Below, piece after piece: positions 54,612 through 63,265 of a stretch of DNA of 64,000 nt; position 1 is the stretch's first letter; every line of letters starts with the position of its first letter. This stretch comes from Liopterus haemorrhoidalis (lineage: Eukaryota; Arthropoda; Insecta; Coleoptera; Dytiscidae): positions 20,208,158 to 20,272,157 of the forward strand of contig OZ020625.1 in the NCBI GenBank assembly GCA_963971575.1, read 5' to 3'. A model generated the notes under the pieces. That model searched no databases. It saw nothing but the letters and a program-made list of their open reading frames with translations, and was not told where the DNA came from. Both the position numbers and the translations under genes were made by a program.

Positions 54612-55551
54612 CCTCGGTCGGTGTTTTAACAAACTTGACATTACGGATATATTTTCAAGCAGTGCCGAACTTGTCATCACGGAACTGTTCCTCGGTCGGT
54701 GTTTTAACAAACTTGACATTACAGAGATATACCTCGAGCGGTTGTGAACTTGTCATCACGGAAACTACCTCGGTCGGTTTTTTAGCAAACTTGACATCAC
54801 GGATATATTTTCAAGTATTGTCGAACTTGTCATCACGGATACATAGCTCGGTCGTTCTTTTAACAAACTTGACATTACGGAAAGTGCCTTCGCGCGCTGA
54901 CGAACTTGTCATCACGGAATTTTTCCTCGGTCGGTGTTTTAACAAACTTGACATTACGAATATATACCTCGAGCGGTTGTGAACTTGTCATCACGGAATT
55001 GTTCCTCGGTCGGTGTTTTAACAAACTTGACATTACGGATATATTTTCAAGCAGTGCTGAACTTGTCATCACGGAACTGTTCCCCGGTCGGTGTTTTAAC
55101 AAACTTGACATTACGGATATATTTTCAAGCAGTGCTGAACTTGTCATCACGGAACTGTTCCTCGGTCGGTGTTTTAACAAACTTGACATTACAAATATAT
55201 ACCTCGAGCGGTTGTGAACTTGTCATCACGGATACATAGCTCGGTCGTTCTTTTAACAAACTTGACATCACGGACATATTTTCAAGAAGTGCTGAACTTG
55301 TCATCACGGAATTACTTCTCGGTCGGTGTTTTAACAAACTTGACATTACGGAAAGTGCCTTCGCGCGCTGACGAACTTGTCATCACGGAATTTATCCTCG
55401 GTCGCTTTTCTAACAAACTTGACATCACAAAAAATTCCCTGATGCGCTTTTGAACTTGTCATCACAGTAACGTTCATCGGTCGCTCTTATAGCAAACATG
55501 ACATTACGAAAAGTGCCTCCGATCGCCTTTGAACATGTCATCACGGAAACG

Positions 55552-55860
55552 TTCCGATCGCTCTGCTAGCACTACCTCGCACTCCTCCGATGAGAAGCGC
55601 GTCCTAAATGCCCTCTACAACATGGACATAACCGCCGAGCGCCTCGCCAACATGATCTTACCGAAGATTTTCTCAGCTCGCCTGTTCCCCATATATACGC
55701 CGGCGGTCAAAAGTGGTATGGTCAAATTTCACCGACGTTTTCGGATTTACCGGCGAGCGTACGGGTCGGTCGCCGCCATTCCGAAAGTCGCCCGGCCCGG
55801 GAACACTGTTATATTTTTGGCGACTTTCGACCAAAAAAGCCGCTCGAGCGGTGTTTTCTC
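55552..55860 (+). repeat. 309-bp non-ladder insert in satellite 2, copy 3
   Basis: Identical in appearance to copy 2, exactly 2,783 bp downstream, with the same inverted repeat and the palindrome at 55840-55851. Flanking cores are AACATGTCATCACGG on the left and AAACATGACATCACG on the right. Confidence 0.85.
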
Positions 55861-56482
55861 GCAAACATGACATCACGTGAAAAGCATATGATTTATACTG
55901 AACGTCGCCCTTTTTGACAAACTTGACATTACGAATTTATTCCTCGACCGCTGTTGAACTTGTCATCACGGAACTGTTCCTCGGTCGGTGTTTTAACAAA
56001 CTTGACATTACAGAGATATACCTCGAGCGGTTATGAACTTGTCATCACGGAAACATACCTCGGTCGGTTTTTTAGCAAACTTGACATCACGGACATATTT
56101 TCAAGAAGTGTTGAACTTGTCATCACGGATACATAGCTCGGTCGTTCTTTTAACAAACTTGACATTACGGAAAGTGCCTTCGCGCGCTGTCGAACTTGTC
56201 ATCACGGAACTGTTCCTCGGTCGGTGTTTTAACAAACTTGACATTACGAATATATACCTCGAGCGGTTGTGAACTTGTCATCACGGAATTTTTTCCTCGG
56301 TCGCTCTTTTAACAAACTTGACATTACAGAGATATACCTCGAGCGGTTATGAACTTGTCATCACGGAAACGTACCTCGGTCGGTTTTTTAGCAAACTTGA
56401 CATTACGGATATATTTTCAAGTATTGTTGAACTTGTCATCACGGAACTGTTCCTCGCGTCGGTGTTTTAACAAACTTGACAT

Positions 56483-57394
56483 CACGGAAAGTGCCTTCGC
56501 GCGCTGTCGAACTTGTCATCACGGAATTTATCCTCGGTCGCTTTTCTAACAAACTTGACATCACAAAAAATTCCCTGATGCGCTTTTGAACTTGTCATCA
56601 CAGTAACGTTCATCGGTCGGTGTTTTAACAAACTTGACATTACAAAGATATACCTCGAGCGGTTGTGAACTTGTCATCACGGAACTGTTCATCGGTCGGT
56701 GTTTTAACAAACTTGACATTACGGATATATTTTCAAGCAGTGCTGAACTTGTCATCACGGAACTGTTCCTCGGTCGGTTTTTTAGCAAACTTGACATCAC
56801 GGACATATTTTCAAGAAGTGTTGAACTTGTCATCACGGAACTGTTCCTCGGTCGGTGTTTTAACAAACTTGACATTACGGATATATTTTCAAGCAGTGTT
56901 GAACTTGTCATCACGGAACTGTTCCTCGGTCGTTATTTTAACAAACTTGACATTACGGAAAGTGCCTTCGCGCGCTGTCGAACTTGTCATCACGGAATTT
57001 ATCCTCGGTCGCTTTTCTAACAAACTTGACATCACAAAAAATTCCCTGATGCGCTTTTGAACTTGTCATCACAGTAACGTTCATCGGTCGGTGTTTTAAC
57101 AAACTTGACATTACAAAGATATACCTCGAGCGGTTGTGAACTTGTCATCACGGAACTGTTCATCGGTCGGTGTTTTAACAAACTTGACATTACGGATATA
57201 TTTTCAAGCAGTGCTGAACTTGTCATCACGGAACTGTTCCTCGGTCGGTTTTTTAGCAAACTTGACATCACGGACATATTTTCAAGAAGTGTTGAACTTG
57301 TCATCACGGAACTGTTCCTCGGTCGGTGTTTTAACAAACTTGACATTACGGATATATTTTCAAGCAGTGCTGAACTTGTCATCACGGAACTGTT
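56483..57394 (+). repeat. 471-bp tandem duplication, second HOR copy
   Basis: The counterpart of the duplication at 53700, shifted by 2,783 bp, with the same order of spacer classes. Its presence in both full HOR copies dates it before the 2,783-bp amplification. Confidence 0.8.
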
Positions 57395-58334
57395 CCTCGG
57401 TCGGTGTTTTAACAAACTTGACATTACGGATATATTTTCAAGCAGTGCCGAACTTGTCATCACGGAACTGTTCCTCGGTCGGTGTTTTAACAAACTTGAC
57501 ATTACAGAGATATACCTCGAGCGGTTGTGAACTTGTCATCACGGAAACTACCTCGGTCGGTTTTTTAGCAAACTTGACATCACGGATATATTTTCAAGTA
57601 TTGTCGAACTTGTCATCACGGATACATAGCTCGGTCGTTCTTTTAACAAACTTGACATTACGGAAAGTGCCTTCGCGCGCTGACGAACTTGTCATCACGG
57701 AATTTTTCCTCGGTCGGTGTTTTAACAAACTTGACATTACGAATATATACCTCGAGCGGTTGTGAACTTGTCATCACGGAATTGTTCCTCGGTCGGTGTT
57801 TTAACAAACTTGACATTACGGATATATTTTCAAGCAGTGCTGAACTTGTCATCACGGAACTGTTCCCCGGTCGGTGTTTTAACAAACTTGACATTACGGA
57901 TATATTTTCAAGCAGTGCTGAACTTGTCATCACGGAACTGTTCCTCGGTCGGTGTTTTAACAAACTTGACATTACAAATATATACCTCGAGCGGTTGTGA
58001 ACTTGTCATCACGGATACATAGCTCGGTCGTTCTTTTAACAAACTTGACATCACGGACATATTTTCAAGAAGTGCTGAACTTGTCATCACGGAATTACTT
58101 CTCGGTCGGTGTTTTAACAAACTTGACATTACGGAAAGTGCCTTCGCGCGCTGACGAACTTGTCATCACGGAATTTATCCTCGGTCGCTTTTCTAACAAA
58201 CTTGACATCACAAAAAATTCCCTGATGCGCTTTTGAACTTGTCATCACAGTAACGTTCATCGGTCGCTCTTATAGCAAACATGACATTACGAAAAGTGCC
58301 TCCGATCGCCTTTGAACATGTCATCACGGAAACG

Positions 58335-58643
58335 TTCCGATCGCTCTGCTAGCACTACCTCGCACTCCTCCGATGAGAAGCGCGTCCTAAATGCCCTCTA
58401 CAACATGGACATAACCGCCGAGCGCCTCGCCAACATGATCTTACCGAAGATTTTCTCAGCTCGCCTGTTCCCCATATATACGCCGGCGGTCAAAAGTGGT
58501 ATGGTCAAATTTCACCGACGTTTTCGGATTTACCGGCGAGCGTACGGGTCGGTCGCCGCCATTCCGAAAGTCGCCCGGCCCGGGAACACTGTTATATTTT
58601 TGGCGACTTTCGACCAAAAAAGCCGCTCGAGCGGTGTTTTCTC
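58335..58643 (+). repeat. 309-bp non-ladder insert in satellite 2, copy 4
   Basis: The last insert copy, in the partial third 2,783-bp unit, with the palindrome at 58623-58634. The HOR register continues for about 630 bp after it and then ends near 59270, after which the 39-bp subunits continue in a different order to about 60000. Confidence 0.85.
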
Positions 58644-60030
58644 GCAAACATGACATCACGTGAAAAGCATATGATTTATACTGAACGTCGCCCTTTTTGA
58701 CAAACTTGACATTACGAATTTATTCCTCGACCGCTGTTGAACTTGTCATCACGGAACTGTTCCTCGGTCGGTGTTTTAACAAACTTGACATTACAGAGAT
58801 ATACCTCGAGCGGTTATGAACTTGTCATCACGGAAACATACCTCGGTCGGTTTTTTAGCAAACTTGACATCACGGACATATTTTCAAGAAGTGTTGAACT
58901 TGTCATCACGGATACATAGCTCGGTCGTTCTTTTAACAAACTTGACATTACGGAAAGTGCCTTCGCGCGCTGTCGAACTTGTCATCACGGAACTGTTCCT
59001 CGGTCGGTGTTTTAACAAACTTGACATTACGAATATATACCTCGAGCGGTTGTGAACTTGTCATCACGGAATTTTTTCCTCGGTCGCTCTTTTAACAAAC
59101 TTGACATTACAGAGATATACCTCGAGCGGTTATGAACTTGTCATCACGGAAACGTACCTCGGTCGGTTTTTTAGCAAACTTGACATTACGGATATATTTT
59201 CAAGTATTGTTGAACTTGTCATCACGGAACTGTTCCTCGCGTCGGTGTTTTAACAAACTTGACATCACGGACATATTTTCAAGAAGTGTCGAACTTGTCA
59301 TCACGGAATTATTTCTCGGTCGCTCTTTTAACAAACTTGACATTACGGAAAGTGCCTTCGCGCGCTGACGAACTTGTCATCACGGAATTTTTCCTCGGTC
59401 GCTCTTTTAACAAACTTGACATTACGGATATATTCCTCGACCGCTTGTGAACTTGTCATCACGGAACTGTTCCTCGGTCGGTGTTTTAACAAACTTGACA
59501 TTACGGATAGATTTTCAAGTATTGTTGAACTTGTCATCACGGAACTGTTCCTCGCGTCGGTGTTTTAACAAACTTGACATCACGGACATATTTTCAAGAA
59601 GTTTCGAACTTGTCATCACGGATACATAGCTCGGTCGTTCTTTTAACAAACTTGACATTACGGAAAGTGCCTTCGCGCGCTGTCGAACTTGACATCACGG
59701 AACTGTTCCTCGGTCGGTGTTTTAACAAACTTGACATTACAGAGATATACCTCGAGCGGTTGTGAACTTGTCATCACGGAAACTACCTCGGTCGGTTTTT
59801 TAGCAAACTTGACATTACGGATATATTTTCAAGTATTGTTGAACTTGTCATCACGGAAACATACCTCGGTCGGTTTTTTAGCAAACTTGACATTACGGAA
59901 AGTGCATTAGCGCGCTGTCGAACTTGACAACACGGAACTGTTCCTCGGTCGGTGTTTTAACAAACTTGACATTACAAAGATATACCTCGAGCGGTTATGA
60001 ACTTGTCATCACGGAAAAGTAACTCGGTCG

Positions 60031-60046
60031 TTTTTTTTTTTTTTTT
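60031..60046 (+). repeat. 16-nt poly-T run at the degenerating edge of satellite 2
   Basis: Where interior units have CGGTCGGTTTTTTAGC, this subunit has CGGTCG followed by 16 T and then ACAAACTTGACATC. It looks like slippage expansion of a six-T tract. It marks the start of the zone (about 59900-60145) where satellite 2 units become irregular, for example AACGTGACATTACCG near 60107. Confidence 0.8.
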
Positions 60047-60160
60047 ACAAACTTGACATCACGGAAAAGCTGCTACTAGCGCTATTGAACGTCGCCTATT
60101 TACCAAACGTGACATTACCGAACGCTGTCGAACTTGACATCACGAAAACGCATGCCGAAA

Positions 60161-60480
60161 AGCGGGGAGATTTTGAGAAATTTTTATCGGCAACCGTACG
60201 GGTACCTCGCGGTCAACTCAGAGGGATATGACGCGTCCCAAAGAGCGGGGAGATTTTGAGAAATTTTTATCGGCAACCGTACGGGTACCTCGCGGTCAAC
60301 TCAGAGGGATATGACGCGTCCCAAAGAGCGGGGAGATTCTGAGAAACTTTTATCGGCAACCGTACGGGTGCCTCGCGGTCAAGTCAAAGGTATATGACGC
60401 CTCCTGCTCGGATGCGGGGACTTATCGTCGGTGTTCTGTCGGCGACCGTACGGATACCTCGCCGACACACCACCGAACGT
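60161..60480 (+). repeat. 83-bp tandem repeat, three good copies and one degenerate
   Basis: GCGGGGAGATT begins at 60162, 60245 and 60328, a constant 83-bp step, with a decayed fourth copy from about 60414 (GCGGGGACTTATCGTCGG). Copies 1 and 2 look identical; copy 3 has several substitutions. Each contains TTTATCGGCAACCGTACGGG and a CCTCGCGGTCAA stretch. Read on the minus strand, CGGTTGCCGATAAA followed about 20 bp later by CCCCG is the same arrangement as in the 138-bp satellite to the right, so the repeat appears to be an inverted, diverged relative of it. CGTACGG is also shared with the 309-bp insert. Confidence 0.88.
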
Positions 60481-60503
60481 TACGTGGTCCGGAGCGCTCG
60501 ACT

Positions 60504-60937
60504 AACTTGTCATCGCGCCGACACGTTGAAAAATTATATCGAAAGCAAAACTTTCACCGACACGAGTGGAATTCACTCACGTATGAACACCGACGGTCGC
60601 CGACGAGAAAACTGAAAAATTATAAACGAAACGAGCGGCCGTTGCAAACTTGTCATCACGTACCTAGATGATATGAAATTTTATATCGAAAGCAAAACCT
60701 CCACCGACACGGATGGAATACACACATAAACGCCGACGGTCGCCGACGAGAACTGAAAGATGAAAAGAAACGAGCGGCCGTTGCAAACTTGTCATCACGT
60801 AGATAATTTGAAATTTTATTTAGAAAGCAAAACATCCACCGACACGAGCGGAATTCATGTATGTACGACAACGGTCGCAGACGCGAACCGAAAAATTAAA
60901 TATGATTGTCCGGGCGGGCGGACGGACGGACGCCGTG
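60504..60937 (+). repeat. ~140-bp tandem repeat carrying the 39-bp core, three copies
   Basis: Three units of 143, 139 and 152 bp each open with the satellite 2 core (AACTTGTCATCGCG at 60504, AACTTGTCATCACG at 60647 and 60786). This is followed by GAAATTTTAT-like sequence, GAAAGCAAAAC, CCACCGACACG, GGAAT, GGTCGC and, before the next core, GAGCGGCCGTTGC (first two units). A fourth core, AGCTTGTCATCAC, lies at 60938. Apart from the core these units share nothing obvious with the 78-bp satellite. The third unit ends in a short run of CGGG and CGGA repeats (60911-60932). Confidence 0.82.
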
Positions 60938-60950
60938 AGCTTGTCATCAC

Positions 60951-61140
60951 CTCCGACGAGAGAAATAAAATGAAAAATACATAGCAACGGCACGCGGATT
61001 TCCCAGGCGGTCACCCGGCCAGGTACTGATCGCGCCCGACGTCGTTTAACTGCGGTGATCGGACGAGAACCGGTGCTGGCGACGTGGTGTGGCCGTTGCA
61101 CACGGGACATAGACGAGATGATGACCGCTAGCGACCGGTC
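60951..61140. other. About 190 bp with no recognised feature
   Basis: A GC-rich stretch between the last 39-bp core and the first degenerate 138-bp monomer. I find no repeat unit, RNA gene or convincing coding signal in it. GTGGCCGTTGCAC near 61091 resembles the GCGGCCGTTGCAAAC seen in the ~140-bp repeats, so part of it may be decayed repeat. A 141-codon minus-strand frame (60820-61245) crosses it, but it spans unrelated repeat types and is not supported as a gene. Confidence 0.6.
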
Positions 61141-61257
61141 GCCAGCCGATGTACGTGGAGCGCTTTCTCCCCGGTCGCTAAGCGCCGTCCGCCTTAGGTA
61201 TACCGAATGTTGACCGGCAACGAGGCCACGCTCGCCGATGTACACGGAGCGCTTTCT
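61141..61257 (+). repeat. Degenerate edge monomers of the 138-bp satellite
   Basis: GCCGATGTACGTGGAGCGC and GCCGATGTACACGGAGCGC, each followed by TTTCTCCCCGG, correspond to GCCGATAAACACGAAGGAAT followed by TTTTCCCCGG in the main array. The step between these two CCCC landmarks (61169 and 61258) is only 89 bp, so one monomer has lost about 49 bp. Divergence rising toward the edge is the usual pattern for a satellite array bordering other sequence. Confidence 0.8.
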
Positions 61258-61430
61258 CCCCGGACACCGAGCGATAAGTTAAGAGCGCCCGTCCTGAAAC
61301 CGGTATCGCGTCTTGTCGCCTCCTCGTAGGCCTGATATTGACGAGCGCTGGCGGCAAGCGAGCGGTCGGTTGCCGATAAACGCGAAGGCATTTTTCCCCG
61401 GTCACTGAGCGAAGATATAACGGTGCCTCT

Positions 61431-61706
61431 CCTGAACACAGTATCGCGTCGAGTCGCCTCCTCGCAGGCCTGACTTTGACGAGCGCTGGCGGCCAGCGAG
61501 CCCTCGGTTGCCGATAAACGCGAAGGCATTTTTCCCCGGTCACTGAGCGAAGATATAACGGTGCCTCTCCTGAACACAGTATCGCGTCGAGTCGCCTCCT
61601 CGCAGGCCTGACTTTGACGAGCGCTGGCGGCCAGCGAGCCCTCGGTTGCCGATAAACGCGAAGGCATTTTTCCCCGGTCACCGAGCGAAGAGCTAAGAGC
61701 GCCCGT
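61431..61706 (+). repeat. Nearly identical adjacent monomer pair in satellite 3
   Basis: Two adjacent 138-bp monomers (CCTGAACACAGTATCGCG at about 61431 and 61569) carry the same private variants, including GTCGAGTCGCCTCC, CTCGCAGGCC and AAGATATAACGGTGCC. They look the same until the second runs into GAGCTAAGAGCGCC. It is a very recent single-monomer duplication. Confidence 0.75.
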
Positions 61707-62159
61707 CCTGAAACCAGTATCGCGTCGCATCGCCTCTTCGTAGGCCTGACTTTGACGAGCGCTGGCGGGAAGCGAGCCCTCGGTTGCCGATAAACGCGAA
61801 GGAATTTTTCCCCGGTCACCGAGCGCAGAAATAAGAGCGCCCGTCCTGAAACCAGTATCGCGTCGCATCGCCTCTTCGTAGGCCTGACTTTGACGAGCGC
61901 TGGCGGGAGGCGAGCGCTCGGTTGCCGATAAACGCGAAGGCATTTTTCCCCGGTCACTGAGCGAAGATGTAACGGTGCCTCTAATGAAACCAGTATCGTC
62001 GCGTCGCATCGCTCCCTCGTAGGCCTCACTTTGACGAGCGCTGGCGGCAAGCGAGCGCTCGGTTGCCGATAAACGCGAAGGAATTTTTCCCCGGTCACCG
62101 AGCGAATAGCTAAGAGCGCCTCTCCTGAAACCAGCATCGCGTCGCATCGCCTCTTAGTA

Positions 62160-63240
62160 GGCCTGACTTTCACGAGCGCTGGCGGGAAGCGAGCCCTCGG
62201 TTGCCGATAAACACGAAGGAATTTTTCCCCGGTCACCGAGCGAATAGCTAAGAGCGCCCGTCCTGAAACCAGTATCGCGTCCTGTCGCCTCCCCGTAGGC
62301 TTGACTTTGACGAGCGCTGGCGGCCAGCGAGCCCTCGGTTGCCGATAAACACGAAGGTATTTTTCCCCGGTCACCGAGCGCAGAACTAAGAGCGCCCGTC
62401 CTGAAACCAGTATCGCGTCGCATCGCCTCTTCGTAGGCATGACTTTCACGAGCGCTGGCGGCAAGCGAGCGCTCGGTTGCCGATAAACGCGAAGGTATTT
62501 TTCCCCGGTCACCGAGCGCAGAACTAAGAGCGCCCGTCCTGAAACCAGTATCGCGTCGCATCGCCTCTTCGTAGGCATGACTTTCACGAGCGCTGGCGGC
62601 AAGCGAGCGCTCGGTTGCCGATAAACGCGAAGGTATTTTTCCCCGGTCACCGAGCGAATAGCTAAGAGCGCCTCTCCTGAAACCAGCATCGCGTCGCATC
62701 GCCTCTTCGTAGGCCTGACTTTCACGAGCGCTGGCGGGAAGCGAGCCCTCGGTTGCCGATAAACACGAAGGAATTTTTCCCCGGTCACCGAGCGAATAGC
62801 TAAGAGCGCCCGTCCTGAAACCAGTATCGCGTCCTGTCGCCTCCCCGTAGGCTTGACTTTGAAGAGCGCTGGCGGCCAGCGAGCCCTCGGTTGCCGATAA
62901 ACACGAAGGTATTTTTCCCCGGTCACCGAGCGCAGAACTAAGAGCGCCCGTCCTGAAACCAGTATCGCGTCGCATCGCCTCTTCGTAGGCATGACTTTCA
63001 CGAGCGCTGGCGGCAAGCGAGCGCTCGGTTGCCGATAAACGCGATGGTATTTTTCCCCGGTCACCGAGCGCAGAACTAAGAGCGCCCGTCCTGAAACCAG
63101 TATCGCGTCGCATCGCTCCCTCGTAGGCCTGACTTTCACGAGCGCTGGCGGGAAGCGAGCGCTCGGTTGCCGATAAACTCGAAGGAATTTTTCCCCGGTC
63201 ACTGAGTGAATATATAACGGTGCCTCTCATGAAACCAGTA
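62160..63240 (+). repeat. 552-bp (four-monomer) higher-order repeat in satellite 3, two copies
   Basis: The private variant CCTGTCGCCTCCCCGTAGG occurs at 62281 and 62833, 552 bp (4 x 138) apart. The following monomers repeat the same order of variants in both copies: GTAGGCATGAC, GAGCGCAGAACTAAG and AAACACGAAGG alternating with AAACGCGAAGG. The same variant returns at 63809, out of register by seven monomers plus 10 bp, so the HOR is short and disturbed. Confidence 0.72.
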
Positions 63241-63265
63241 TCGCGTCGCATCGCATCGCATCGCT
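63241..63265 (+). repeat. GCATC pentamer expansion within a satellite 3 monomer
   Basis: Where other monomers have GTCGCATCGCTCC or GTCGCATCGCCTC, this one has GCATC three times in a row, adding 10 bp. That accounts for the single 148-bp step between CCCC landmarks (63193 to 63341), and it shifts the minus-strand open frames that cross it. Confidence 0.85.

Larger units (their letters stand above)
51805..59270 (+). repeat. 2,783-bp higher-order repeat of satellite 2, about 2.7 copies
   Basis: Sequence from about 51805 repeats at an offset of exactly 2,783 bp until about 59270, where GACATCACGG is followed by ACATATTTTC instead of AAAGTGCC. Each full period holds roughly 60 39-bp subunits in a fixed order of spacer types plus one 309-bp insert. 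Insert cores lie at 52746, 55529 and 58312. By eye, copies 52746-55528 and 55529-58311 show no differences, so the expansion is recent or maintained by conversion. The insert at 50222 is 2,547 bp before the next one and shares sequence with the HOR from about 50040 to 51100 only, so it belongs to an earlier, differently arranged unit. Confidence 0.92.
48293..60145 (+). repeat. 78-bp satellite (satellite 2), a dimer of 39-bp subunits
   Basis: The basic unit is 78 bp (for example 49104 to 49182), made of two diverged 39-bp subunits that alternate. One starts AACTTGTCATCACGGA and is followed by a spacer such as ACTGTTCCTCGGTCGGTG. The other starts AACTTGACATTACGGA and is followed by a spacer such as TATATTTTCAAGCAGTG. 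GC is about 41%. The 16-bp core hardly changes, while the spacers fall into at least ten recurring classes (for example TACATAGCTCGGTCG, ACTACCTCGGTCGG, AAGTGCCTTCGCGCGC, ATACCTCGAGCGG). Because 78 is 26 codons and the monomer has no stop in two forward frames and one reverse frame, long open frames occur, the longest at 48681-49808 (375 residues of a 26-residue repeat) with overlapping frames on both strands. I read these as by-products of periodicity. The function of the array is unknown. Confidence 0.96.

Noticed and set aside
48293..60145. CRISPR array (16-bp core every 39 bp with changing spacers)
   Set aside because: Core is too short, spacers recur many times in a few classes, the cores alternate between two forms, no cas genes are near, and the context is eukaryotic satellite DNA.
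48293..60145. Bacterial-type promoters (TTGACA followed by TATATT)
   Set aside because: TTGACA and TATATT in the common subunit are only 7 bp apart instead of about 17, and the pattern recurs with every repeat unit.
48293..60145. CRE or AP-1 sites in the 39-bp core (TGACATCA)
   Set aside because: The core differs at central bases from TGACGTCA and TGA(C/G)TCA and alternates with TGTCATCA, so assignment to a bZIP family is not supported.
60161..61140. tRNA, rRNA or telomeric repeat at the array edge
   Set aside because: No cloverleaf with conserved A and B box spacing, no rRNA-like sequence, and no TTAGG or TTAGGG runs were seen.
60820..61245. A 141-codon minus-strand gene across the transition zone
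   Set aside because: It spans a ~140-bp repeat, a CGGA microsatellite and a degenerate satellite 3 monomer; no homology is recognised.
61178..63202. A 674-residue minus-strand protein made of a 46-residue repeat
   Set aside because: It follows from a 138-bp stop-free monomer. A second minus frame is also open, copies differ by residue-changing substitutions and an indel, and the frame begins and ends in satellite sequence.
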